From: Dehalococcoidia bacterium | GTDB lineage: Bacteria; Chloroflexota; Dehalococcoidia; Tepidiformales; Tepidiformaceae | Length of the DNA stretch: 33,833 nucleotides | NCBI GenBank assembly: GCA_023382755.1 | Contig: JAHDWR010000008.1 | Location: 1 to 33,833 of the forward strand | Direction of reading: 5' to 3' | In this document: positions 17,815 to 27,937 of the stretch, piece after piece | Layout of the letters: every line of letters starts with the position of its first letter | How positions within the stretch are numbered: the first letter of the stretch is position 1 | Position numbers and translations under genes: made by a program | Notes under the pieces: generated by a model | What the model was told of the DNA's origin: nothing | Seen by the model: only the letters and a program-made list of their open reading frames with translations | Databases searched by the model: none

Positions 17815-20800
17815 TCACTCCTCTTCGAATTCGAAGGCTTGAAACTTCAGCGTCTTCGCGTTCTCGCTCACGGTCCGCATTACGGAATCTGGGATTCCAC
17901 CAGGAGCCTTTGCACGAATCTCGAGAACGACCTCGACATCTGCGTCGACCAAGCCCGCCAGGTGCCTCACCACTTCGTCGGCAACTTGGCCCGCGCCAGA
18001 CGATACCTTCAGCTCGTTAAGCCGCACCGACCCGTAGAAGCGCCGCATAACCTTCGCGGTCGGTGCCTTTGGTCCTGTTCCGGGTCCTGACCGCGGCCCT
18101 GGCTCTGGTTCCGGGCCAGAATCTGGGCGAGGTGGGGCTCCTGGCGCCGTCGCCGGAACAGCCGCCGCCGCAACCTCCTTGCGCACGATCACCGCGGCGT
18201 CATCGAGCAGGACGGTCATCGGTCTGTGGCCGAAGCTCAGGCCCGAGTACTTCGCGCCATCGAAACCAAGAGCGTAGCCGAAGAAGTCCCGGCTCGCCGC
18301 GCCATCCTGCACAGCCTTGACGAACACCTCCCGGTCGCGCAGACGCGGGAAGTACACGTACCGGCTGAGGTTCTCCTCCCAGAGCTTCTTTGCCGAGATT
18401 TGGTCCACCCCCCCGGTCCAGAACCAGCGGTCGAGTTCCCGCTCGAGGAAGATCGGCGACCATGCTTCGAGCAGGAGCTCGTCCGACTGCAGCGCGAACG
18501 CCACACGGCGCGCCAGCGAACCTGTGGCTCCCAGGCCGCGCGAAGTGTCGAGCGCACGCCAGGTCTCCTCACCGACTTTCCACTTGCCACCCTCTTCGAA
18601 TGCCGTCCGTTGTGGCACCAGCGCCCAGCGGTAGCCATCAGCGAGCGCGGCATCGACCGCCTGAAGCGCCTTCTCCCAGCCCGCCTTGGCCTGCTCGACC
18701 TGGTTCTCATCCAGGTTCAGGGACCTGCGATCATCCGAGATGGACTTCCAGGCAAGGTACGACTTGGCGCTCTCGAGGAGCCCCTGAAGCGACTCTTCTT
18801 CGAATGCCGCGACGACGAGCATGTTCCGATTGAGTCGGGGTGCGTTCCCGCGGCTGTTGAGCAAGTCGGTCGCCCACCGCAGGGCTGGCGCGTTTTCGTC
18901 TCCGGCGTGATACGGGAACTTCGGTGGCACCACCACGAGTCGGACCGCCGGCTCGTCGGGGACGTCCGCGTTGCTAGGGGGGGCGACGTGCTTCCCGGTG
19001 AAGATGGCACGGTCGTTGTCGTCCTTAAGGCGCGCAATGATGAAGGCGTAGGCGTCGTCCTCGGAGATGCGGCTGACCCGGTCGGCGACCGTCTTGTTCA
19101 GGTTGGGCCGAACTTCGAACCAGTACCGCGACCCCGAACCGTGCAGGAACTGCAGCCGGTCGCGTAGGCGGCCCAGGACATCGTTGTAGGTCGCGATCGG
19201 CTCGCCCGGCCGGGCGGCGCCGAGGCGGATGCGAACATCTTCGATACCCGGCGTCGCCTTCCCGGGCACGCTCCCCAGGAGGATGGTCCGGGCGGTTGCT
19301 CGGGCCGCACCGACTTTGCCAAATCGCGGATTCGAGGCGTCGATCTGCACGGCCTCAGACGTGACGCCCTCGACATCGCTGTCGAGAACAGCCTGGAAAG
19401 CCGGCGGGAGGTAGCGCATGAGTTCTTCGCGCACCGCGGGCAGGTCGAAGCGGACGGTGGCCGGCATGATGAGCGCGGACTGGTCATTGTCCCGCCACAT
19501 CGCCTGGACTGCTCCCGCAAGGAGGCGAAGGACGCCCCGGGTCGATTGGAAGTGCGGGACCGCCCCGTTCCAGTCCTGGTAGAGGCGGTCGAAGAGTTCC
19601 GGGTGGAACGGGTAGGCGGACTTCATCCGCTCTTCGTATGCCCGCTCCTGGACCTCCGACGGGAAGTCGGATGAGTTGCTTCGGTAGTAGCGGATGAACG
19701 CCGCAACAGCCTGGTCCCGGCCATCTGCGGGTACGCTTTCGAAGAGCCGGCGGCGGACGACCTCAAAGGATTCCGTCGGCTGGACAGGCTGCCAGGCCGT
19801 CTCCATGCGGCCGAATGTCTGCTGGATGCGGTTCAACACCTGCTGCCCCTGGACGCCGCCAATCTCCATGTCCGACTCCGGGATGGAGGCTGCGACGATC
19901 ACGCCGGGTGTGGCTTTGGCCAGCTCGGTAAGCGTCTGGATGAAGGACAGGTTCGATTCGAGCGTTCCGCCGGGGATACCCGACTTGAGCTTGCGCCCGT
20001 AGGCGACGAGTTCGTCGATGAGGATGATGCAGGGCGCGGCCATCTGCAGGACCTTGCGCAACTCCTCGCCGGGCGCGACCCCGGAGTCATCCGCCGTCTG
20101 GACTACTTGGTATGCCTTCCAACCCCCGAGCTGCCAGGCCATGTGGCCCCACAACGTCTTTAAGCTGATGCCCAGCGAACGGATGTCCTCGTCCTCGTCG
20201 TAAGGTGCGGTGGGCGAAAGCTTCGTGCCCACGAGAACCGCCGCGTTCGATTTCGGGATGGCAACGCCCAGTTCCTCGCTCAACTCTTTGAGCACGGGAA
20301 CGTCGTCCATCACGTCCGAGCCGGAGCGCGCCATGTGATAGAGCGCGAGCATCGTGTGGGTCTTGCCGCCGCCGAACCCGGTTTTGAGCTGCACCACCGG
20401 GTCGCCGCCGTTGTTGGTCAGCCGGCGGAGCGCGGTGCGCAGGAAATCCCGGACGCCGCTTGTGACGTAGGTGCGCTCGAAGAATTCACGAGGGTCGGTG
20501 TACTCCGCGCCCACATCCGGCGTATGGCGATAGACCTCGTGGAGGTCGGCCGCGAACTGGCTCTGGGTCAGGGTGCCGCTACGGACGTCAGCACGAGGCG
20601 TGACAACTTCGCGCCATGGCCGAAGGCCCGCATCCGGGAAGGTGGCTGCGACATGCGTGGCGGCGGGCGCCGGCGCGGCTGGCCTCGCGCTGGCTCGCGG
20701 AGCTTGCGCTTGCAGTGAAAGGTCTGCCTCGATCAGTGGAGCGGTCGTCGCGCGAGTCGGTGCGGGCGCTGGTGAGGCGGGAGCCACCGATTGTTTGAGC

Positions 20801-21231
20801 AGTCGCATAGCGGCCGCAGCGGCGGGTTCCACACCGTCCAGTAGCAGCGCAGCCGTGTCGATAGCTCGATCAACGACGGAGGCGGAGAGGTCTCCCGAGC
20901 CTTTGTGCGCCCAGTCGTTGCGGCTGTTGCGGAGTTCTTCGGCCCAGGAACGCGCTGAGTCAGGGAGCTTGCCGCGAAAGGCCGCGGCCCAGTTCCGCGA
21001 GATGAGCTGGAGAAGGTCAGCGATGTCGAGCGTGTTGAGCTGCCCGTTCACGCCCTTCTTCGGCAGCGGCGGGAGCTTTTGCCGCGTCAGCGGAGACACG
21101 CTGGGCAGCACGTACTCGGTCCACCAGTTGCCGCCGGCGCGCTTCAGCTCCCGTTCGACGTAGGGCCGCAGCGTATCGCCCAACAAGCTGATGGCCTGGC
21201 TCAGGCGCGTGAAGTTTGGTTGGTCTGTCAT
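17815..21231 (-). CDS. DUF499-type ATPase with N-terminal Swt1/HEPN-like domain
   Basis: 1138 aa; Walker A LKTGFGGGKTHTMLALYHM, Walker B CIILIDELVAYGRKL; N-terminus DTLRPYVERELKR..WW...SWAEELRNSRNDWAHKG. Confidence 0.9.
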   Translation of the reverse strand: MTDQPNFTRLSQAISLLGDTLRPYVERELKRAGGNWWTEYVLPSVSPLTRQKLPPLPKKGVNGQLNTLDIADLLQLISRNWAAAFRGKLPDSARSWAEELRNSRNDWAHKGSGDLSASVVDRAIDTAALLLDGVEPAAAAAMRLLKQSVAPASPAPAPTRATTAPLIEADLSLQAQAPRASARPAAPAPAATHVAATFPDAGLRPWREVVTPRADVRSGTLTQSQFAADLHEVYRHTPDVGAEYTDPREFFERTYVTSGVRDFLRTALRRLTNNGGDPVVQLKTGFGGGKTHTMLALYHMARSGSDVMDDVPVLKELSEELGVAIPKSNAAVLVGTKLSPTAPYDEDEDIRSLGISLKTLWGHMAWQLGGWKAYQVVQTADDSGVAPGEELRKVLQMAAPCIILIDELVAYGRKLKSGIPGGTLESNLSFIQTLTELAKATPGVIVAASIPESDMEIGGVQGQQVLNRIQQTFGRMETAWQPVQPTESFEVVRRRLFESVPADGRDQAVAAFIRYYRSNSSDFPSEVQERAYEERMKSAYPFHPELFDRLYQDWNGAVPHFQSTRGVLRLLAGAVQAMWRDNDQSALIMPATVRFDLPAVREELMRYLPPAFQAVLDSDVEGVTSEAVQIDASNPRFGKVGAARATARTILLGSVPGKATPGIEDVRIRLGAARPGEPIATYNDVLGRLRDRLQFLHGSGSRYWFEVRPNLNKTVADRVSRISEDDAYAFIIARLKDDNDRAIFTGKHVAPPSNADVPDEPAVRLVVVPPKFPYHAGDENAPALRWATDLLNSRGNAPRLNRNMLVVAAFEEESLQGLLESAKSYLAWKSISDDRRSLNLDENQVEQAKAGWEKALQAVDAALADGYRWALVPQRTAFEEGGKWKVGEETWRALDTSRGLGATGSLARRVAFALQSDELLLEAWSPIFLERELDRWFWTGGVDQISAKKLWEENLSRYVYFPRLRDREVFVKAVQDGAASRDFFGYALGFDGAKYSGLSFGHRPMTVLLDDAAVIVRKEVAAAAVPATAPGAPPRPDSGPEPEPGPRSGPGTGPKAPTAKVMRRFYGSVRLNELKVSSGAGQVADEVVRHLAGLVDADVEVVLEIRAKAPGGIPDSVMRTVSENAKTLKFQAFEFEEE

Positions 21232-21287
21232 GGTTCCCGCCGCCGGAGGTTGTGGCCCGGAGTATCGGCGATCAACCGGCGCTCGTC

Positions 21288-21330
21288 AGCCGGATCCGGG
21301 AGCGCGAGGTGCCGCAGCCCGGTTCCGGCT
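21288..21330 (-). terminator. Intergenic hairpin between lipoprotein and DUF499 genes
   Basis: AGCCGGATCCGGG (21288-21300) / CCCGGTTCCGGCT (21318-21330): 12 of 13 positions pair, 17-nt loop; no T-tract. Confidence 0.45.
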
Positions 21331-21331
21331 C

Positions 21332-22090
21332 CTAGCCTGCGCAATCATACGTGGCGAACAGGATGTCCGGGTCGATGGCCCCGGATAGCACCGAGTTCTT
21401 CGTCAGGTAGCCCACCTGGACTCCCCCGAGGATGATGGCCGGCGGGGAGCTCGTGTACTTGTCGTAGGCGCTGGAACTCGAGTACTCGCTCCCGTAGGTC
21501 CCGTACTTGTTGCGCACGCTCGTCGATGCGTACTTCGAGCCATACTCGCCATATTTGTAACAGACCGAGTCGCTGTCGTATTTGTTGCTCGAAATTAGCC
21601 CCAGGTACGTGCCGTCGTCGGCCAGCAGCGTCGCCCGTCCATCCAGGCTCCGCGGGCTTGGGGCGCCACCTCCGATTGCCACCGGTGTGCTCGTAGGTTG
21701 CGGAGCCGGCGGCGGCTGGGTTGGCGTTGCGGTTGGCGCGACAACCGGAGGAGGCTGTGTGGCCGTCGCGGTCGGTACAAGGGGCTGGGGTGGCTGAGTT
21801 GCCGTGGCCGTGGGAGGTGACTCGACAGCCGCAGGCGCGGTCGCTGTGGGCTGCGGTTCCTCGACCGGCGACGGGGACGGTGCCGCATTGTTCGCCGGAG
21901 TCGCGGCTTCGGGCTGTGGAGCCTGCGAGTTCTCGCGTGCAGGGATGGTCGCGGCCGCTCGGGCCGGTTCGCCCGTGTCCCTGTCGTCCGATTGTCCGGT
22001 TGCGTCGCAGCCCGGGGCCAGAAACACCACGACCAGGCCCACCACCAGCAGGGCGGCCCGCCATCGGGCGGACCGGCGTTCATTCGTCAT
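21332..22090 (-). CDS. Lipoprotein with Pro/Thr-rich linker and YGxYGSxYS-type C-terminal domain
   Basis: Start MTNERRSARWRAALLVVGLVVVFLAPGC (lipobox); C-terminus YLGLISSNKYDSDSVCYKYGEYGSKYASTSVRNKYGTYGSEYSSSSAYDKY. Confidence 0.8.
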   Translation of the reverse strand: MTNERRSARWRAALLVVGLVVVFLAPGCDATGQSDDRDTGEPARAAATIPARENSQAPQPEAATPANNAAPSPSPVEEPQPTATAPAAVESPPTATATQPPQPLVPTATATQPPPVVAPTATPTQPPPAPQPTSTPVAIGGGAPSPRSLDGRATLLADDGTYLGLISSNKYDSDSVCYKYGEYGSKYASTSVRNKYGTYGSEYSSSSAYDKYTSSPPAIILGGVQVGYLTKNSVLSGAIDPDILFATYDCAG

Positions 22091-22188
22091 GGATGGCACA
22101 TCCCCGTGAGTGGTCCCATTCCCGTCAGGAAGGTTCGATGGCAGGGTCCGCAGATCACGCGACACCTGCTGTCGCGGTTGGCTCCCGG

Positions 22189-22386
22189 TTATCCCACAGT
22201 CACGAAGTCAATTCGCCGGGGTTCGTTCACGCGCTTCGAGGCATCCAGGATCTCGAAGCCCACCAGGTCGCCGTTCGCATCGAAGTCAATGATGACCCCC
22301 GCCTTCTCTTCGTCGCTCTCGGCAATCGGCGTCTCCTTCAGAAGCACGCGCAGGGTGTCGGTTTCGGCGTCATAGGTCACCTTCAC
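22189..22386 (-). CDS. DUF2283 family protein
   Basis: MKVTYDAETDTLRVLLKETPIAESDEEKAGVIIDFDANGDLVGFEILDASKRV. Confidence 0.9.
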   Translation of the reverse strand: MKVTYDAETDTLRVLLKETPIAESDEEKAGVIIDFDANGDLVGFEILDASKRVNEPRRIDFVTVG

Positions 22387-22455
22387 GGTCTCTCCTGTAC
22401 CTCGAATCCTACTAGTTCGGTAGGGGCTGACGGTCCTGCTCGCAGGGGATGGAAT

Positions 22456-23121
22456 CTACGGAAACTCCTGTTCAACCGCTGCCAAGACGTCTTGAACTCC
22501 ACGCACGATGTCGGCCAGGGTCCTGACGACGGGCTCGCCGTCGTCGAACGCGAGGAAGATCTCAATCCGCACTCCAACGCGGAAGAGAGTCTCTCCCCCG
22601 TCTTCACCGCGCATGGCCTCGATCTCCGCCTCCAGGCCGGTGTTGTGGACAGCAGACACAAGCCTTCGATGCTTGTCCGGATTCGATAGGTCTCGGAGTC
22701 TGGGACTCCACGTCACACCCTTGTAGGGCTGGAATGACTCGATGATGCCAACGTGGTCGTCGCTCACCCCTCGAAGGTACGTCTTTCGCCGTCGATCCCA
22801 GAAGACTTCGGATGAATCTTCGATTGGAAACTGGGTGAGCTTTTGCTCTTCGCCTGAATCGAGCCACGCCAGCTCGTGAACCACGTAGTCAAGAACGGAG
22901 CGAAGGTGGCCAACCGTCTCGCTCGACAATTTCTTGATCTCTTCCGGAATCGGGCTGTCCGGGCGTCCGAATACGAATGGAACGTTGGGCTCAGGGTTCA
23001 GGCGCATCTCTGCCGCCTGAATCTCCGACTGCGCGAAGTCGTGGGCCAGTTTGGCGAGATCCCGGAGTCCCGCCCGCGCCCACTCCAGCCGTGTCTTCGC
23101 ATCGGCTAACGACGGAGGCAT
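22456..23121 (-). CDS. Hypothetical HEPN-like helical protein
   Basis: ETVGHLRSVLDYVVHELAWL...QFPIEDSSEVFW...IIESFQPYKG...LRDLSNPDKHRRLVSAV pattern. Confidence 0.7.
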   Translation of the reverse strand: MPPSLADAKTRLEWARAGLRDLAKLAHDFAQSEIQAAEMRLNPEPNVPFVFGRPDSPIPEEIKKLSSETVGHLRSVLDYVVHELAWLDSGEEQKLTQFPIEDSSEVFWDRRRKTYLRGVSDDHVGIIESFQPYKGVTWSPRLRDLSNPDKHRRLVSAVHNTGLEAEIEAMRGEDGGETLFRVGVRIEIFLAFDDGEPVVRTLADIVRGVQDVLAAVEQEFP

Positions 23122-23143
23122 TCATCTGCTCCAGCATTCCTGT

Positions 23144-26032
23144 TCACGCGAACCGCCCCTGCTGACCGCCGCGGTCCATCGAGGCGAGCAACCGCTGGAT
23201 CTCCGGCCACGAGGCATCGAGGGCGTTGAACGCGAGCGCGTCCTGGGACCGTTTGCGGGCATCGGCGATGGTGTAGAGCCAGACCGCGAGTTCGCGGGCG
23301 CGGGCGCAGACGCCCTCGCCGAGTTCGCGCGCCAGGGCAGCCGTGGCCGCTTCGCCCTCCTCCCGGAGGGTGGCGGCGAGGCGCAGGCAGGCCTCCCAGG
23401 CGCTGCCGGCAAAGGCACGCTCGAGGCCGGCCACGCCGACGGGGTAGCTCTTCAACGCAACAAGCCACGCCTTGCCGGCCTCCGCGACCAGCAGGTGCTC
23501 GTCCTCCAGAGTGTTTACGCCGACGTTCTTGGCACGCGCAAGGTTTTGGGCGTCGCCGAAGGGCGCCTGCCCAAAGCCGAACTGCTCATAGAAGTCGATG
23601 CAGAACCGGGTCTTCTCATCGAAGGAGCTTGTGCGCTCGGCACGGTAGGCCGCGACAGCGTTGTTGATGTCTTGAAGCGCCTCCCGGACCGTGACGGGCT
23701 TACCATCCTGGCGAAGCACCTGGGAGAATTTCGAGTAAACCGCCATGCCCGGTCCGATAGATGCCTGCGCGAGGTCAACGGGGGCGATCTCGCCGCCGGT
23801 CATGACGGGCAGCGTCTCGCGCATCGCCGCTGACAGCTCCTGCAGGAACTCGGAGCGAGTGGCTCTCGGGGCGTCAGGTCGCCGGGGACGGCAAACGAGG
23901 ACGATGCTGGAGGCGAGAGCGTTCGATTGGGATGCTCGAAGGCGACCACCGCCCTCGGTACGCATAGGCAAGGTCCCGGTGATTGTGAATCCGGAGCGGA
24001 TTACCGCTTGGAGGAATGTCTCCCAGCCGGTACTTGCGAATTCAGTCCCACCCTCGCCTTCGGCCTGCTTGAACGCGTAGTAAATGGTTACGGGAAAGGT
24101 CGGATGCGCCTGCTGCGCGACACGATTCATCGATCGCGACATACCTTCGAGAAAGAACGCCTCGGCTTTGTCTTTGCCACCGTGCCGACCGGGCGTCGCG
24201 ACCAGCTCTTCAGCCTTCGGGACCGACAACGTGCTGAATAGGTCAGGGAAGATGCTCTTGAGGGACCGTCTCATCCAGACGTAAAAGAAGTCCGACAGGT
24301 CGGCATAGCCCACGTTGTCGTAATAGGGTGGGTCAGTGCTGAACAAATAGACGCCGCTTGCGTCGGCAAGCGATTGTGCATCGCCCTGGCTCGCAGCTGC
24401 GGGCGCGAAAGGTGTCGCCACCTCGATGTAGTTGCAGACAGCGTTAAGGCAAGTAGCAGCATCGCCGCTGGACTTGCCGAACGGATTGCCTTCCGCGAAA
24501 TCCCACGTCATCGCTAGTGCCTGGCGCGGCATTGCATCGCGGAGGGCGTTGTCTTTCGGCAACCACGTAGTCAGAGTGGAGCCGTAGTACGCCATTCGGT
24601 CGACGGCACACGCCAGGTACACCGAGACAGCCTCCGCGTAAGCGACGGCTCCCACTCCCCCCGACTCGAAGCCACGCGGATCGTCGGGGAGTCCTGCAAG
24701 CGTCGCGTCGCGATGCACTTCATGTCGTACGTCCGCCACCAGGTCTGCGAATGTGGTGAGTGCGACGAGCTGGCGAGATGTGAAGAGGTCACCCCAGTTG
24801 TTCATGCCGTAGTTGCCTACCCGGAAGCCAAGGGCCTGCTGGAAGAACTCGACCTCTGGCCTCCACTCGGGCCGAGCTTGACGAGCGGCCGCTTCTTGCT
24901 CGGCGGTCGGGGCGAGATAGAAGCGGCCCCGAGGCCCGTCCGCCACAATGGCCATCAAACGCGCGCCAAGGCGCCCAGCGGCGCTTTCATCCCGAATGTA
25001 CTCGTAGGTGATCGGCACGCCAGACATGACGCACTGGAAAGCGTTGCGCTTGCCTGATGCGGTGCCCTTCGCGCCTTCCGGGTCGTCCGGCTTTCCCGGC
25101 TTAACAACGAACCGGTATCCCTTCGCATCGAGGACTGGTTCCACGTGCGCCTCCCGTCCTGGCGTCGTCGAGAGTACGAATGTGGTAGCGAGGGGCACGT
25201 CAATATCGGCGAAAGCAGGGTTAGGACTCTTCACGGTCCGGGCCCACAGTAATGCAACTACCGTCAACTCCGTCCCTATACATGGTCCTAGGTCTGGCCG
25301 CGCCTGAGCCATCTCCGCGGTGACGGTCACGTCCGGGTAGAGGTACCCGATGCGCCTCCGGGCCTCGTCGCGCATCCATTGGCCGTAGTGCCGTACGTCT
25401 TCGGAAAGCCCCGCCGCATCTCTCCAACCCGCACTCGTTGAGCCGCTGCCCGTCCGGCTCACCGGGTTTACCGGCGGTTGGCCTCGAAACCTTGCGGGAA
25501 TCTCGATGAGCGCCTTATTAATCACCACTGCCACTGGGTTGAAGTCAGACGCTCGGCTTTCAAGCCCGAGCCACTGGGCCGTTAACGGCAGGCTGCCACT
25601 ACCGGCGAATGGATCCCAAAACGTGGGCAGCCTTTCAGGGCGGAACCACTCCCCTGCGTTCGGATGCTGGCCATTGTCACTACAAGCTCGCCGCCAGCTC
25701 TCGGCGATGGCCTCACGGGCTTGCCGCATCACTGCGTCGTTTCTCGTGTTGTCCCATTGAACCAATTCCTCGATGAGCCGGAACAAGCGCTGTCGCTCAA
25801 GGTGCTGCTCAGTTTCTGACGGGAATTCCTCGGATACCGCGGACGGATCGTCCACGAGCGATGCGAATATCACGGCCCGTGCCGCAGCGAGTGGTCTTTG
25901 TGCCCACCACTTGTGAAAGGACGTTGGCCACCCTTTTGGCGCCTTCTGCTTCCGACGCAGCGATTCCTTGTTGATCGCCTCCAGCGGCAGTGCCACCTCG
26001 ATCAGCTTTTTGCGGGTTCGGACGGTGGTCAT
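23144..26032 (-). CDS. DUF1156 domain DNA methylase (adenine-type, DPPY)
   Basis: Start MTTVRTRKKLIEVALPLEAINKES; SFHKWWAQRPLAAARAVIFASL; DPFAGSGSLPL; STDPPYYDNVGYADLSDFFYVWMRRSL. Confidence 0.94.
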   Translation of the reverse strand: MTTVRTRKKLIEVALPLEAINKESLRRKQKAPKGWPTSFHKWWAQRPLAAARAVIFASLVDDPSAVSEEFPSETEQHLERQRLFRLIEELVQWDNTRNDAVMRQAREAIAESWRRACSDNGQHPNAGEWFRPERLPTFWDPFAGSGSLPLTAQWLGLESRASDFNPVAVVINKALIEIPARFRGQPPVNPVSRTGSGSTSAGWRDAAGLSEDVRHYGQWMRDEARRRIGYLYPDVTVTAEMAQARPDLGPCIGTELTVVALLWARTVKSPNPAFADIDVPLATTFVLSTTPGREAHVEPVLDAKGYRFVVKPGKPDDPEGAKGTASGKRNAFQCVMSGVPITYEYIRDESAAGRLGARLMAIVADGPRGRFYLAPTAEQEAAARQARPEWRPEVEFFQQALGFRVGNYGMNNWGDLFTSRQLVALTTFADLVADVRHEVHRDATLAGLPDDPRGFESGGVGAVAYAEAVSVYLACAVDRMAYYGSTLTTWLPKDNALRDAMPRQALAMTWDFAEGNPFGKSSGDAATCLNAVCNYIEVATPFAPAAASQGDAQSLADASGVYLFSTDPPYYDNVGYADLSDFFYVWMRRSLKSIFPDLFSTLSVPKAEELVATPGRHGGKDKAEAFFLEGMSRSMNRVAQQAHPTFPVTIYYAFKQAEGEGGTEFASTGWETFLQAVIRSGFTITGTLPMRTEGGGRLRASQSNALASSIVLVCRPRRPDAPRATRSEFLQELSAAMRETLPVMTGGEIAPVDLAQASIGPGMAVYSKFSQVLRQDGKPVTVREALQDINNAVAAYRAERTSSFDEKTRFCIDFYEQFGFGQAPFGDAQNLARAKNVGVNTLEDEHLLVAEAGKAWLVALKSYPVGVAGLERAFAGSAWEACLRLAATLREEGEAATAALARELGEGVCARARELAVWLYTIADARKRSQDALAFNALDASWPEIQRLLASMDRGGQQGRFA

Positions 26033-26048
26033 TTGGGTGGGTCCTGGT

Positions 26049-27746
26049 CTAGTAGTCGATGCGCCAGACTCGTGCGGCACGGCTCGCCAACTGTCGCTGA
26101 CGCTCTGCGACCAGGGCCGGCGTCCATTCGGTTGGCGCGAGGTTGGGGAGTGCCTTCGTTAGCTCATAGGTGCTTGTCTGGTAGACCGGTAGCTTATCTG
26201 CGTAGGGTTTGTTGGCGATGGCCCGGTTGGGGCCCGCCTCCATGAGCGTAAGGTTTCCGAGGCGGTAGAGGTTCGCGTCTTTCTCGTCGTCACTGAAGGT
26301 TGCGTCCCAATCGGCATTAGGGTTCTCTGGGAGCACATGTTCGATGGTGGCGGGGTCGGTCTCGAAGTCAACGGCACGGTTGGAAGCGTCGCTTTCGAGC
26401 CTGGAGAGGATGTACTTGACGAGCCGCTTCTTCTGGCCGGTCGTTTCGATGGTCAGGAGTGAGAAGTCCTGCCTGAACTTCTCGTCCTCGACGTAGACCG
26501 GCCGCAGCAGCGCAGCGGCCTGGGCGGGAGTGGGAGCTTCGCCAGCCAGAATCGCCTTCGCCGCGTTGTGAAAGACAGGTTCCAGGGCATTGGTGTTGAG
26601 GTCACTCACGACGGTGTAGCGGAAGAGAAGGACGGTGACGGCGCGCAGGACACTTGGGAATTGCTGCGGGCTGAGTTGCTCGAACGCGGCGAACAGGAGG
26701 GGCGTCATCTGGCGCGTCCTGAACAGCACCAACTCGCGGATGAAAGGCTTGGCTTCGGGCCGCTCAACCCAGTATCCGTGGTTAGGGTCGCTGAGGGCTG
26801 AGAAGAGCTCGGCCCGGCCCTCGAGTGCGGTCACAAGCGCGAAGACCTCTCCGGCGGAGCGCGTCTTGTCTCGAACCATCTTGAACAGGCGCTGACTGCG
26901 AACTCGTGGTTCAACCGTCTGCAGGTGGTATCGGAGGAACTCCGGGAATCGCTCGGCACCGACGGTCGAGATAAGCGTGCGCCACCGGCGGCGGAGCGCA
27001 TCGAGATCGGCTGGCACTTTGACGCGGGAGAAGAGGTAGTTCTTCAGCAAGTCCGTGGTCGTTAGCTCAATGCCCCGGGCATTCAGGGTCTCGAACACCG
27101 TGTATGCATTGATCTCGTTCTCCACCGTGATGACGATGAACAGGAGCTGGCGGGAAATCTTATCGTTCAACAGGCGAGCCAGCGCCTCGCCGTCATCGCG
27201 AATCGCCAGGCCATCGATCTTTCCCGAGAAGTACTGGAAGCACTCCCAGAGCAGCTTGTTCGACTTCGGCAGGCGGCGCGGATTCGTCGGCGTTCGCAGC
27301 TGCACGAGGTAGTCCTGATAGAACGCGTCATCAGTCTCGTTGAGAAAGAGCTTACTGCTCTCCAGTAGCGATGCTGGATCCTTCTCCCCGATGAAGGCTC
27401 GGCGGAGTTCCTGGGCTCGTTCAGCGTTGGCAGCGGCGTCGATTCCACGCTCCGCCAGATCGCCGAGCCGCCTAATGATGGCGAGGGCGACGATGCTCAG
27501 GGTCGCGGCACGCTGCTGACCGTCGATGACGGCGAAGTCGCGATCGCCGGTTTCTTCGACAACCATCGCCCCCATGTAGTGACTGTCATCCGGCTGGAGT
27601 TCCTGGATGTCGATCCAGAGATCCTCCCACTGCTCCTCAGCCCAGGAGTAGTCTCGCTGGTAAGGCGGTACGCGGTACGTCTTGCCATTTCCCAATAGCT
27701 CACCGAAGTCCATCGTGCGGGTCGCCAGGATGTTCGCTCGCGCCAT
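26049..27746 (-). CDS. DUF262/DUF1524 (GmrSD-like) nuclease
   Basis: RVPPYQRDYSW, FAVIDGQQRAATLSIV, FETLNARGIELTTTDLLKNYLF; IEHVLPENPNADW...LYRLGNLTLMEAGPNRAIANK. Confidence 0.93.
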   Translation of the reverse strand: MARANILATRTMDFGELLGNGKTYRVPPYQRDYSWAEEQWEDLWIDIQELQPDDSHYMGAMVVEETGDRDFAVIDGQQRAATLSIVALAIIRRLGDLAERGIDAAANAERAQELRRAFIGEKDPASLLESSKLFLNETDDAFYQDYLVQLRTPTNPRRLPKSNKLLWECFQYFSGKIDGLAIRDDGEALARLLNDKISRQLLFIVITVENEINAYTVFETLNARGIELTTTDLLKNYLFSRVKVPADLDALRRRWRTLISTVGAERFPEFLRYHLQTVEPRVRSQRLFKMVRDKTRSAGEVFALVTALEGRAELFSALSDPNHGYWVERPEAKPFIRELVLFRTRQMTPLLFAAFEQLSPQQFPSVLRAVTVLLFRYTVVSDLNTNALEPVFHNAAKAILAGEAPTPAQAAALLRPVYVEDEKFRQDFSLLTIETTGQKKRLVKYILSRLESDASNRAVDFETDPATIEHVLPENPNADWDATFSDDEKDANLYRLGNLTLMEAGPNRAIANKPYADKLPVYQTSTYELTKALPNLAPTEWTPALVAERQRQLASRAARVWRIDY

Positions 27747-27755
27747 TTGGGTAGC

Positions 27756-27917
27756 TTACCTCCAGTCGTAGCGCAGGCGGATGGTAGTCGGTCGCTTTCG
27801 GTCGACTTCAACCATGCGGGCCTGTCCGAGCACGAGAGGCCGGTAGTTCGCCGCGTTGAGGGTCGCAATCCGCAGGGCAACCTCGATGCGCTGCTTGCGG
27901 GTGCTGAGGGTGGTCAT
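27756..27917 (-). CDS. 53-aa minigene related to the DUF1156 N-terminus and to the 124-aa protein C-terminus
   Basis: MTTLSTRKQRIEVALRIATLNAANYRPLVLGQARMVEVDRKRPTTIRLRYDWR*; stop lies 9 nt before the next start. Below the size cut of the supplied ORF track. Confidence 0.55.
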   Translation of the reverse strand: MTTLSTRKQRIEVALRIATLNAANYRPLVLGQARMVEVDRKRPTTIRLRYDWR

Positions 27918-27937
27918 GGGCTGGTCCTCGGGTGTGC

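Noticed and set aside
22383-22440. tRNA-like motif (TCGAATCCTACTAGTTCGGTAGGGG)
   Set aside because: No cloverleaf could be drawn; no tRNA or rRNA recognised anywhere in the window.
22189-23121. DUF2283 plus HEPN-like pair as a toxin-antitoxin system
   Set aside because: DUF2283 is often near toxins, but no recognisable toxin motif was found in the partner; insufficient evidence.
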